Part shown: positions 36,384-44,791 of the stretch, piece after piece
Layout of the letters: each line of letters starts with the position of its first letter
Position numbering within the stretch: position 1 is the stretch's first letter
NCBI RefSeq assembly: GCF_021869765.1
Contig: NZ_CP084580.1
Span: 5,084,001 to 5,148,000, forward strand
Length of the DNA stretch: 64,000 bases
Source: Chryseobacterium sp. MEBOG06
Lineage (GTDB): Bacteria > Bacteroidota > Bacteroidia > Flavobacteriales > Weeksellaceae
Direction of reading: 5' to 3'
Translations under genes and position numbers: made by a program
Notes under the pieces: model-generated
Seen by the model: only the letters and a program-made list of their open reading frames with translations
Told to the model about the DNA's origin: nothing
The model's database searches: none

Positions 36384-38768
36384 TTAAAAATTATATGAAA
36401 GATTCAGTCTGAAGTTAATCGGATTGGTAGCACGCCATCCGTAGTGGGTATATCCCCATGCTCCAGGATAAAATCCAACATAATTATAACGGTCTGTAAG
36501 GTTGTTCACGAGGAATGAAATCTGATAACTGTCTCTTTTATAAGAAACTCCCAAATCCAGGGTAAAGTAATCATCCGGCAGATAAGGGTGATCTGTTACT
36601 ACCGGCCATGCTGCTCTTTTGGCCTGATATTCATAACCGAAAGAGAAGCCAAGCCCCTCCAGATCTCCTTTAGCAATTGTATATTTGATCCACGCGTTGG
36701 TAATATGCTTTGCTGTTCCATAAAGCATCCCTCCTATTTTTTTAGGGTCATTATCTTCTGTCACTTTAGCATCTGTATAAGCGTAATTAAGCAGGATACT
36801 CCAATTTTTGCTGATATTCCCATTCAGGTCAAATTCAATTCCTTTAGAGACGCTTTTTCCTGATTGTTCAAAAAGCCCCGGATTGTCAACTCCGGCAGAG
36901 GTAAGCATATTGGTTTTAGTAAGATGATAGAAGGTAAGATTGGTCATCAGCTGTCCGTTGAACCAGGTTTTCTTTACTCCAACTTCTGTATTCTTCCCAA
37001 AAGAAGGATCTGCCGTACTTCCATTAAGAAGTTTTCCTGTTTGTTCCTGAAAGCTTTCATCGTACAATCCATATAGAGTAAATGTTGGGGTTATCAGCCC
37101 TGTAATGCTTACTCTTGGTGTAACCGCTGTATTTTTAACTTCTGCTCCTTTGTCTGCAGCACTGGTTTTTGAAGTAGAAGTATAGCGGAATCCTGCGGCG
37201 ACTCTTAGTTTATCTTCCAGAAAACGGGCTTCATCCTGCAAATGAAATGAAGTATAAGAATAATCTGTAATATAATTGGCCCCTCGCTCACGAAGTGATT
37301 GAGAACGGTCATACACAGGAAGATCAGATTTTTTCAGATTACCGTAAACCGGATTATAAATATTAAATACAGGTCCTACATTCTGTGGAAGCGCAGACCA
37401 GTCAGCTACATAGAATTTTTTGCCCATATCTATCCCCGCAAGGATATTATGGTTGATATTTCCTGTTGAAAATTTTCCACGGGTAAATACCTGACCTATG
37501 GTGGAGGTATTCAAAGCATCATTAACGCTGATCCCACGGTCTACATCACCTTTTTTCCTTCCTGTTACAGGATTATCAGCCAGAGCAATAGTGTTGTATT
37601 TTGCATATAGTGATTCTCCCTGCATCTGGGAACGAACATACCCAAACTGACCCGTGATCAGCCAGTTATCATTAAAGTTATGATTAATCGTTCCGTAGAT
37701 ATTATGCTCCCATGAACGGGTAGGGTCCATAATGGGATCTGAGAATGAAAATGATCTTTTCAATTCTTTGAAACCCTCTATTCCATATACATATTTGGAG
37801 AACCCTCCCTGAAAATTATTCTGGGATAATATATATTCCAGCGTCACATTGGTATTTTCTGAGGCAATGTATTTAAAGGACGGATTGATCACATATTGTT
37901 CGTGCTCCACATATTGCTGGAATGACCCCTTCTTGGTTCCCATAACGTTAAGTCTTCCCCAGAATTTACCATCTTTACTCAGTTTTTTTTCGATATCTGC
38001 TGCGGCACGGAAAAGACTGTTGCTGCCCAATGTGAGCTGAACGTTTCCTTTTTCTCTTCCTACCGGTTTCTTGGTAACAATGTTATAGAACCCTCCCGGC
38101 TGGGTATTTCCCATCATAAAACCTGCAGGACCTTTTACAAATTCTACACGGTCTACGAAGGCCATATCTTCACGAAGCGGCCCGAAGCTTCCGCTCACAT
38201 CCATTCCGTTCCGAAGATTGGAAGCCGAAAAACCTCTCACTGCTATCCCTACACTTCCTTCTTCCTGATGGGTAATGGTACGAACTCCGCTTACATTACG
38301 GCTAAGTCCTTCTGCTGTTGTCAGAATCTGCTGATCATTCAGTAGACGCTGATCAATCACCTGAATATTTTGAGGTGTAACGAGCAGGTTTTCTCCCAAT
38401 CTTAAAGTAGAAGAAGGTATGGTTTTTCTATTTGCAATAACATTTACCCCAACAATCTGATAAGTATCTGTAGTTTGTGTAAAATCATGGCTAATATTTT
38501 CATTTTCTTTCAGGGTAAAGGAATAGGTTTTCGCCACATCCGGATCATCTACCTGAAGAATATAATTTCCAGCAGGCATATTATTGAATTTGTAGATCCC
38601 GTTCTCATCAGTATAGGTTTCTGCTTCTCCGTTATTCAGAATGACTTTCACAGACGCTACGGGCTGCTTTTGTGAATTAAAAACTTTCCCGGTAATCTGT
38701 GTTGTACTTTGTGCCCACATGGCAGCTGGAAATAATAATGCTGAGAAAAGAAGCCTGTTCTTCTTCAT
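36384..38768 (-). CDS. TonB-dependent siderophore receptor
   Basis: The 794-residue outer-membrane receptor has a signal peptide (residues 1-19, ending MWA). A CarboxypepD-regulatory-like domain follows at about 25-95 (ITGKVFNSQKQPVASVKVIL), then a plug (QNIQVIDQRLLNDQQ, VGIAVRGFSASNLRNGMDV, VEFVKGPAGFMMGNTQPGG) and a 22-strand-type barrel ending in the aromatic LNLSYNF. The plug wording matches the FhuA/FoxA-type siderophore receptor subfamily. It lies before the PepSY gene and divergent from an AraC regulator, the usual ferric-siderophore module. A TAATTTTG -7 element is present at 38809-38816. Confidence 0.93.
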   Translation of the reverse strand: MKKNRLLFSALLFPAAMWAQSTTQITGKVFNSQKQPVASVKVILNNGEAETYTDENGIYKFNNMPAGNYILQVDDPDVAKTYSFTLKENENISHDFTQTTDTYQIVGVNVIANRKTIPSSTLRLGENLLVTPQNIQVIDQRLLNDQQILTTAEGLSRNVSGVRTITHQEEGSVGIAVRGFSASNLRNGMDVSGSFGPLREDMAFVDRVEFVKGPAGFMMGNTQPGGFYNIVTKKPVGREKGNVQLTLGSNSLFRAAADIEKKLSKDGKFWGRLNVMGTKKGSFQQYVEHEQYVINPSFKYIASENTNVTLEYILSQNNFQGGFSKYVYGIEGFKELKRSFSFSDPIMDPTRSWEHNIYGTINHNFNDNWLITGQFGYVRSQMQGESLYAKYNTIALADNPVTGRKKGDVDRGISVNDALNTSTIGQVFTRGKFSTGNINHNILAGIDMGKKFYVADWSALPQNVGPVFNIYNPVYGNLKKSDLPVYDRSQSLRERGANYITDYSYTSFHLQDEARFLEDKLRVAAGFRYTSTSKTSAADKGAEVKNTAVTPRVSITGLITPTFTLYGLYDESFQEQTGKLLNGSTADPSFGKNTEVGVKKTWFNGQLMTNLTFYHLTKTNMLTSAGVDNPGLFEQSGKSVSKGIEFDLNGNISKNWSILLNYAYTDAKVTEDNDPKKIGGMLYGTAKHITNAWIKYTIAKGDLEGLGFSFGYEYQAKRAAWPVVTDHPYLPDDYFTLDLGVSYKRDSYQISFLVNNLTDRYNYVGFYPGAWGYTHYGWRATNPINFRLNLSYNF

Positions 38769-38808
38769 AAATTGTTATTTAGAATTAGTTTAATTAAATT
38801 TACGGTGG

Positions 38809-38816
38809 CAAAATTA
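38809..38816 (-). promoter_or_regulatory. -7 element TAATTTTG for the receptor operon
   Basis: A minus-strand TAnnTTTG match lies 40 bp before the receptor start codon. No TTG was found at the right distance, which would fit a promoter needing an activator such as the divergent AraC-type protein. I did not find an obvious Fur box. Confidence 0.4.
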
Positions 38817-38866
38817 AGTGTTGTCATCAGGAAACACTTTTGAGCTTGGGATTAATACTTTAGAAT

Positions 38867-39862
38867 TTGGGAGAGATCGTACCGGACCATGCAATAGCGA
38901 GGCAAATTTTAGACTTCTTTGGTGAAGATCACAGAAATGGAGTGCCTGAAATCTTTACTAACGATGTAGGAACATTCGAAACTCTTACATTATATAAGGG
39001 AGATGAGTTTCTGGTAAAAGAGTATAAATCTACGTATGATGAAGACTATACAATGAAATTCTGTACTGATGAGTCAAAATATATAGAACTCGCATTTTTT
39101 CTTGACGGCTCAGAGGTTATCAGAGATTCTGTAAATGGACGAATTGGAGAATATAAGCTGTTTCACCATTATATTTACTTTACCCAGGGGAATTCTGATG
39201 TTGAAATTTATTTTCAAAAAGAAATCTGTTATAAAAACCTGGATATCTATGTGGCCAAGGATTATTTTCATCAGTTAGCAGAGAATAGTGATGCATTAAA
39301 AGATTTTATCAGGAAAATAGACCGGGAGAAATCTGCCAGCCTTTTCCCTGAAGGACTTCCAATAACTCCACAGATGATGAGCATCTTGCTGGAGATAAAA
39401 AAATGTACTTTGGAGGGCTTTTACCGGGATTATTATATCAAAAGCAGGATATTAAGCCTATTACTACTCATTTTCGAATTTGCAAAAAGTGAAGAAGAGG
39501 CGACCTCACCGAAAAGCAAAACGTCTATAAGTACTACGGAGATCCACAAACTGATGGAAGTAAAAGAGTTTGTAGAAGGAAATCTGAAATCATTTTATAC
39601 AATAGAACAGCTTTCTTTGAAATTTGGGATTAATGAGTTTAAATTAAAAACCGGATTTAAGGAATTGTTCGGAGAGGGTGTTTTCCATTATGCTTCCAAA
39701 CTCAGAATGAAAGAAGCACTCTATTTACTGAAAAATGCTGACTTTTCGATCAAAGAAATTGCCTATCATCTTGGTTATGCTTCTCCATCTTCCTTTAGTG
39801 TCGCTTTTAAAAACGAAATGGGAGTAGGCCCTAGTTATTATCGTAAGAAAAATTTATTGTAA
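38867..39862 (+). CDS. AraC-family transcriptional regulator next to the siderophore receptor
   Basis: The C-terminal 100 residues form an AraC HTH pair: YTIEQLSLKFGINEFKLKTGFKELF and SIKEIAYHLGYASPSSFSVAFKNEMG. The N-terminal 220 residues are a cupin-like sensing region of the PchR type, rich in strands. The only in-frame start near the frame's beginning is TTG at 38867; a GTG near 38940 is an alternative, so the N-terminus is uncertain. It is divergent from the TonB receptor gene and probably senses the siderophore that the receptor imports. Confidence 0.88.
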   Translation: MGEIVPDHAIARQILDFFGEDHRNGVPEIFTNDVGTFETLTLYKGDEFLVKEYKSTYDEDYTMKFCTDESKYIELAFFLDGSEVIRDSVNGRIGEYKLFHHYIYFTQGNSDVEIYFQKEICYKNLDIYVAKDYFHQLAENSDALKDFIRKIDREKSASLFPEGLPITPQMMSILLEIKKCTLEGFYRDYYIKSRILSLLLLIFEFAKSEEEATSPKSKTSISTTEIHKLMEVKEFVEGNLKSFYTIEQLSLKFGINEFKLKTGFKELFGEGVFHYASKLRMKEALYLLKNADFSIKEIAYHLGYASPSSFSVAFKNEMGVGPSYYRKKNLL

Positions 39863-39945
39863 GAATTCCTTTTTTTAGTTCCTGAGGAAAACGTCAAGTG
39901 TTAAAAGCAGTTACTTTCCTTTTATTTTGCTATTCCATCATAAAA

Positions 39946-39963
39946 ACTAAACTTTTGTGTAGT
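39946..39963 (+). promoter_or_regulatory. 18-bp dyad (LuxR-type box candidate) before the thiF-like gene
   Basis: ACTAAACTTTTGTGTAGT has 6 of 7 paired positions in its arms. It matches the box before the acyltransferase operon at 15 of 18 bases when both are read towards their promoters. It ends 21 bp before the -7 element TATTTTTG at 39985-39992, exactly the spacing found at the other promoter. The centre would lie near -40 of the transcript, where activators of the LuxR class often bind. Confidence 0.6.
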
Positions 39964-39984
39964 CCCAATTATGGAGCATCCTTC

Positions 39985-39992
39985 TATTTTTG
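39985..39992 (+). promoter_or_regulatory. -7 element TATTTTTG of the thiF-like gene
   Basis: A TAnnTTTG match lies 16 bp before the start at 40009. No TTG is present at 19-23 bp, which fits a promoter that needs the activator box upstream. Confidence 0.5.
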
Positions 39993-40008
39993 TAATAAAT
40001 TAAAAATA

Positions 40009-40755
40009 ATGGAAGAGCAATATTCCCGAAACAGGCTGTATGTAAAAGAAGAAGAACAGAATATTATTAAAAATTTTTCTATTTTACTAGCCGGATGCGG
40101 TATTGGCAGTAATATTGCGGAATGCGCCTTACGTTTTGGCTTTGAGAACATTACACTGATAGATGGGGATACTATTGAACAGTCTAATCTTAACAGGCAA
40201 AATTATACGTATCAGGATATCTCTTCTTATAAAGCAGAAACTTTATACCACCGGCTGAAAAGCATTAATCCAAATGCCAATATAAAGTACCACAGCGAAT
40301 TCATCAATCAGGATAATGTGTCGGAGATTATTGGAGAGCATGACATTGCTATCAATGCTCTGGACTTCTCCACAGATATTCCGATTATTTTCGACAAAAT
40401 ATGCCAGGAAAGGAATATTCCTGTTCTACACCCTTATAATCTGGGCTGGGGCGCACTGGTTATGGTAATCTCTGAAAGCATGGGATTAGAATCTTTAAAG
40501 AAAGATGAGGAAGTTTTTAATGAGGTGAGTGTTGTACAATATGTATCCAGCCACATGAGATACTGGGGGCATCCTCAGAAATGGCTGGAAGATATCGTTG
40601 ATGAGTATCTCAACGAAAATAAACGGCTTCCGCCACCTCAGCTGGCTATTGCTTCTTCTCTGGGTGCTGCAAGCTGTGTAAAGATAGCGTTCAATATTGC
40701 GACCAATAAGCCTATAAGAAAGTTCCCGGAATTTTATTTAACAACTATTGATTAA
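40009..40755 (+). CDS. ThiF/HesA/MoeB-family E1-like protein
   Basis: The 248-residue protein has the adenylating E1 fold: the nucleotide loop ILLAGCGIGSNIAECALRFG near residue 20-40, the acidic DGDTIEQSNLNRQN with the Asn/Arg/Gln set that contacts ATP, and NALDFSTDIPIIFDKIC. E1-like enzymes activate a carboxyl group of a small protein or peptide with ATP. No CxxC zinc pairs are visible, unlike MoeB. The start at 40009 follows a -7 element; the ATG at 39898 would place the promoter inside the gene. It faces the metallopeptidase gene tail to tail, 9 bp apart, at the end of the peptide locus. A peptide-modifying role is inferred from the shared regulatory box. Confidence 0.8.
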   Translation: MEEQYSRNRLYVKEEEQNIIKNFSILLAGCGIGSNIAECALRFGFENITLIDGDTIEQSNLNRQNYTYQDISSYKAETLYHRLKSINPNANIKYHSEFINQDNVSEIIGEHDIAINALDFSTDIPIIFDKICQERNIPVLHPYNLGWGALVMVISESMGLESLKKDEEVFNEVSVVQYVSSHMRYWGHPQKWLEDIVDEYLNENKRLPPPQLAIASSLGAASCVKIAFNIATNKPIRKFPEFYLTTID

Positions 40756-40764
40756 AATAGTTTA

Positions 40765-41865
40765 TCAGCTTTTTAAAACCTTTTCATTATACTTCGTCAC
40801 CAGCATATAGCCTCCCTCTTGGGAGGCTATATCAATAAGATCTGTTTCGCAAAGGGATTCTATTCTCGCAATTTGATCTTTATCTGATTTTATAGGGCCC
40901 AATTCATCATCGAAGCGGGCAATGGTTTCAATGGCATTTTTAATAGTGTCTGTCAGCTTTTGGAAATCATCTTCATGTATCTGTATATTTTTAAGGTAAT
41001 TCTCTAATCTTGCTCCTTCTCTATAGTGAGGATAGTTTTCCAGGCCCATGAATGCAAGCATCCATTCTTTGTTGTATCTTCCAAAAGCTTTGCATATTCC
41101 GATATAATCGGCTATAAGCTCATCATGTAGATTATTGGAAGCTGACCCGTATCTTTTTAAGGTATACAGATGTGTACATTCATGTTCCAGTCTTATTGTG
41201 TAGGAACAGGCCGTCCATTTCTCCTGCAAAAGGCCTAATTGATCTGCGGGAACATTGCTGTAGGGTTTTGTACTTAATACGATGATTTTATCTTTGTACA
41301 TTTCCGGATTGGGCAGAATATTTTCAGAGAATTCACTGTTCCAGTTTCCCAGAGGGTTATTTACGATCCACTTTTCTTTTAAATTATGAATTCTGGCCCA
41401 ATTATTTATTCCACTGGCCAGAAAAGCCCCCATAGACTGGGGTATTGGCGCTGGGTTATTTTTATGGAGAAAACTCTGTACGAGGGTGGTAAAATCGTCA
41501 TTGTCATTTATTGAAACTACAGGGATTGTTCCTGCAATACTATTATGTATTTTGATTTTTAAGCCAGCCGCATCGTTCAGTTCCAATTTTTCTTCCAGAG
41601 TTCTGTATGAATCTTTTCCTTTCAAAACAGCATTGATATAGTCTCCTGTCTTATGTATGTCTGTTTGTATGGGAAAGCATAATTGAGGATAAAAGTTTTT
41701 TAGAATATGAAATGCGCTAAAGTTTCCAGTTTCCAGGTAGTTTTCCCAAAACTTTACACAAGAATTTTCTTCAGAGGATATGGTACTGATATCTTCTGAA
41801 GAAAATTTATTTTGAAAATACGTTTCAAGTTCATTGTCCTGTTTCAATGCGTCCATCTTTTTCAT
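40765..41865 (-). CDS. Putative zinc metallopeptidase (HExxH) of the NHLP export operon
   Basis: The 366-residue protein is without a signal peptide or membrane helix. The strongest signal is HECTH at about residues 228-232, a HExxH zinc motif, followed 15 to 20 residues on by HDELIADY, whose Glu could be the third ligand. I do not recognise the rest. The start at 41865 is chosen, because the earlier ATG at 41913 overlaps the end of the upstream ABC gene by 41 bp. It is the last gene of the export operon. It could be an additional leader peptidase, an immunity factor or a tailoring hydrolase; none is proven. Confidence 0.6.
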   Translation of the reverse strand: MKKMDALKQDNELETYFQNKFSSEDISTISSEENSCVKFWENYLETGNFSAFHILKNFYPQLCFPIQTDIHKTGDYINAVLKGKDSYRTLEEKLELNDAAGLKIKIHNSIAGTIPVVSINDNDDFTTLVQSFLHKNNPAPIPQSMGAFLASGINNWARIHNLKEKWIVNNPLGNWNSEFSENILPNPEMYKDKIIVLSTKPYSNVPADQLGLLQEKWTACSYTIRLEHECTHLYTLKRYGSASNNLHDELIADYIGICKAFGRYNKEWMLAFMGLENYPHYREGARLENYLKNIQIHEDDFQKLTDTIKNAIETIARFDDELGPIKSDKDQIARIESLCETDLIDIASQEGGYMLVTKYNEKVLKS

Positions 41866-41872
41866 ATTAGCA

Positions 41873-44785
41873 CTAAGCAATCTGTCTTTTTGCCAATTGA
41901 GAGAAAAGACCATCCAGCTCCATCAGCTCTTCATAAGTGCCTGTTTCTACGATAGTTCCTTTATCCATCACATAGATACGGTCTGCATTTTTAATGGTGC
42001 TTAATCTGTGAGCAATGATAATACGGGTTGCCTGCAGTTTATCCAAACTTTCTGAAACGATATTCTGGGTTCTGTTATCTAATGCACTGGTTGCCTCATC
42101 CATAAACAGTAATCTTGGTTTATGAACAATGGCACGGGCGATCATCAGACGCTGTCTCTGCCCTCCTGAAAATGTTCCTGCTCCTTCACTTACCACCGTG
42201 TGCATTTCCATAGGCATTTGTTTAATATCTTCTTCCATACCTGCCATTCTGGCGGCATCCCAGGCATCATCTAACGTCAATTCTGAATTTCCTACAATAT
42301 TCTGGTAAATACTTCCTGACATCAGTGATCCGTTTTGCAATACTACTCCTATCTGCCTTCTTACCAATTCTTTGTTCATAGAGTCAAAAGAGTCGCCATC
42401 GAAATAAATAGATCCCAGCTCGGGATATTCAAATCCTAAAAGCAGTCTCATAATGGTAGATTTCCCTGATCCGGAAGCACCTACAAAAGCAACCATTTCG
42501 CCGGGCTTAATTTTAAAGGTAACATTATTCAGGACTAAAGGCTGGTCTTCGTTGTATCTGAATGAAACAGAATTCATTTCGATATCTCCTGCGAGTTCTC
42601 CCGGATCTACGCTCTGGTCTGCAGATTCTGTTTCTTCTTCTAAAATAGGTTTTACTCTTTCATATAAAGTGATCACATTCAGTGAAGTAATCAAAGCCAT
42701 GCTTAATCGTAAACTGTCACCCAAAAATTGGTTGAACGCCGTAATGAATGCCATAAATGCTCCTACCGTCAGCATTGTTGTAGCTGTATCGGAATTAAGT
42801 ACGGTATAATAAAGAAAAGAAAAAAAGAATATACTTGTCAAAAGAGGATAGGAAGCATTAAATGTTTCAACAAAGTTCTGATAGCTTCCTGAGACAAATC
42901 CTAATTTTTTTAACTTAGAAAATTTGTCAGCCCAAAGGGTAAAGATTCTTCTTTCTCCTCCTGTTATTCTTATTTTGGAAATCCCCGATAAAAATTCAAA
43001 CAGAAACCCCTGTATTTCTCCCTGATATTTAGATACTTCTCTATCATACTTCAGCTTAAGCCAGCCAATCGTAATCATAAAAACAACAGCAATAAGTCCT
43101 AAACATACTCCAATCCATGCCAATTTAGAGTCATAATAAAAGAGAAGGCCAAGGTTTACAAAAGAAAATGCTCCACTCAGTACTGCCGTCATCAAGGTGC
43201 TTGAAACAATCTGACGTATTGTATTTATGCTTAACACCCTGTTTGTAAGGTCTCCTGCACTAAATTTTTTGTAGAAAGTAACTGGCAGTCTCAGCATATG
43301 ATCCATAACGCCGGCCTGAAGATTGATACTGGACTTGGTTTCTACTCTTAATTGTAATACTCCCTGAGCGAGATGTAATCCCGCTGTGACAAGACCGATC
43401 ATTACCATAATGGTAAAAACCTCTGTATGAAGTGACTTGTCTGCTGTAGGAATAACGTCATCATACATCATTCCCGACAATATAGGGACCAGCAAACCGA
43501 TCACACTTCCTGCCAAAGCAGCTAGTATAAGCACTTTTGCGTCTTTCTTTACTCCCTTTATGGCAAAGTTTGCTACTTTTTTTACGGAAGTCATCTTCCC
43601 GTCAAATCCTGAGAAAAACATGTAGCCTATAGGTTCCAATGTTTCTGCGATCTCATTATTGATGATTGTTTCTATTCCGGTTGACAGGTCTTTTAATATA
43701 TAACTGCTGGAGGTCGCCTGTAATAAAGCAACAGGAGTTTTATCTTTTTTGGTGAATGCCAGTAGATGTCCGTTTTCTTCTTTCCACCAGGTTCCTCTCA
43801 GAATTATTTTACGAATTCGTATTCTGGAACTTTTTGCGATGGCATAAAGCTGATTGGTAACGCTATTTTCGTAGGATTCTATGTGTTTAGGCTCGTCCAT
43901 TTTAAAGCCGGACTGCTCTCCTATTAACTGACAGGTTGAAAAAAGAACATTCTTCCTATTGGAGATTTGTGATGCTTTAGCATATGTGTTCTCATTATTG
44001 CCTGCTACAATGGATCTTATTTTCTGTAAAGTACTTCTAATACTCTCTTCTTCTATTACCCGCTTTTCCTGGAAATGCTTACTTTCTTCCAGTTTCTGAG
44101 TATCTATAATCGCATTGAGCTGAGTGTAAAAATGTTCTTCCAGCTTCGTTAATGAAAGTAAAAAATAGATCTCATCCTGAAGAACCTCTCTTGTACTCAA
44201 TACTTTTATCTCGGTATCATTACTTAATGATTTTATCCATAGTTTGTTTGATACAGGGGTAAGAAAGCCGGGAAGTTTATCATAGCTGATATTAGTACTT
44301 TCCGCATAAATATTGACTTCTCCTTTCAGGATATGCACCCAGTTGATCCCACTGGAAGGGAAAGCAATGCTGTTTTTTTCTAACAGGGTCACTTTATACT
44401 CATCCAAAGCTTTATAAACTCTTGGGCTGTTGCCATTGCATACTACAGAAGTGGTTTTGGAAATCCACTGATTCATCATATTCTTCAGAAAGAAATGATC
44501 CATCTCAAGGAGTTTGCTTTTATCAATAGGCAATAGTTTTGCATCATTTGAAAACGCAATAAGTCTTGTGTTATTTTCTGTAGCGGTTTCTGTCAGCAAG
44601 CTAAATAAGATCTCTCCTTTCTGCACGGTATAAAAGTGCTTTAAGGGAATCAAATAGTTACCGCTTTCGTCTATTTTAGTGTAAAATACATTTACCTCAC
44701 CGGAAAGTACCATCCAAAACTTGTCAGTATCATTCAGGGTAAAAGGATTTTCAACATTTATATATATCTTTTCTTTTACAGGCAT
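41873..44785 (-). CDS. NHLM-type bacteriocin-system ABC transporter, ATP-binding protein
   Basis: The 970-residue protein starts with two cupin/cNMP-fold-like sensory regions (TDKFWMVLSGEVNVFYTK near residue 20-40, and HILKGEVNIYAES near 150). A six-helix ABC membrane domain follows at about 420-700 and an ATPase at about 730-965 (GASGSGKSTIMRLLLGFEYP, FSGGQRQRLMIARAIVHKP, LLFMDEATSALD). There is no C39 peptidase domain. This layout is that of the second ABC protein of NHLP/NHLM peptide export systems. It lies 6 bp after the C39-ABC gene, and together they would form a heteromeric exporter. Confidence 0.92.
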   Translation of the reverse strand: MPVKEKIYINVENPFTLNDTDKFWMVLSGEVNVFYTKIDESGNYLIPLKHFYTVQKGEILFSLLTETATENNTRLIAFSNDAKLLPIDKSKLLEMDHFFLKNMMNQWISKTTSVVCNGNSPRVYKALDEYKVTLLEKNSIAFPSSGINWVHILKGEVNIYAESTNISYDKLPGFLTPVSNKLWIKSLSNDTEIKVLSTREVLQDEIYFLLSLTKLEEHFYTQLNAIIDTQKLEESKHFQEKRVIEEESIRSTLQKIRSIVAGNNENTYAKASQISNRKNVLFSTCQLIGEQSGFKMDEPKHIESYENSVTNQLYAIAKSSRIRIRKIILRGTWWKEENGHLLAFTKKDKTPVALLQATSSSYILKDLSTGIETIINNEIAETLEPIGYMFFSGFDGKMTSVKKVANFAIKGVKKDAKVLILAALAGSVIGLLVPILSGMMYDDVIPTADKSLHTEVFTIMVMIGLVTAGLHLAQGVLQLRVETKSSINLQAGVMDHMLRLPVTFYKKFSAGDLTNRVLSINTIRQIVSSTLMTAVLSGAFSFVNLGLLFYYDSKLAWIGVCLGLIAVVFMITIGWLKLKYDREVSKYQGEIQGFLFEFLSGISKIRITGGERRIFTLWADKFSKLKKLGFVSGSYQNFVETFNASYPLLTSIFFFSFLYYTVLNSDTATTMLTVGAFMAFITAFNQFLGDSLRLSMALITSLNVITLYERVKPILEEETESADQSVDPGELAGDIEMNSVSFRYNEDQPLVLNNVTFKIKPGEMVAFVGASGSGKSTIMRLLLGFEYPELGSIYFDGDSFDSMNKELVRRQIGVVLQNGSLMSGSIYQNIVGNSELTLDDAWDAARMAGMEEDIKQMPMEMHTVVSEGAGTFSGGQRQRLMIARAIVHKPRLLFMDEATSALDNRTQNIVSESLDKLQATRIIIAHRLSTIKNADRIYVMDKGTIVETGTYEELMELDGLFSQLAKRQIA

Positions 44786-44791
44786 GGCATT

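Noticed and set aside
39898..40008. Upstream ATG of the thiF-like gene
   Set aside because: It would add 37 hydrophobic residues unlike the E1 family and would put the dyad and -7 element inside the coding sequence.
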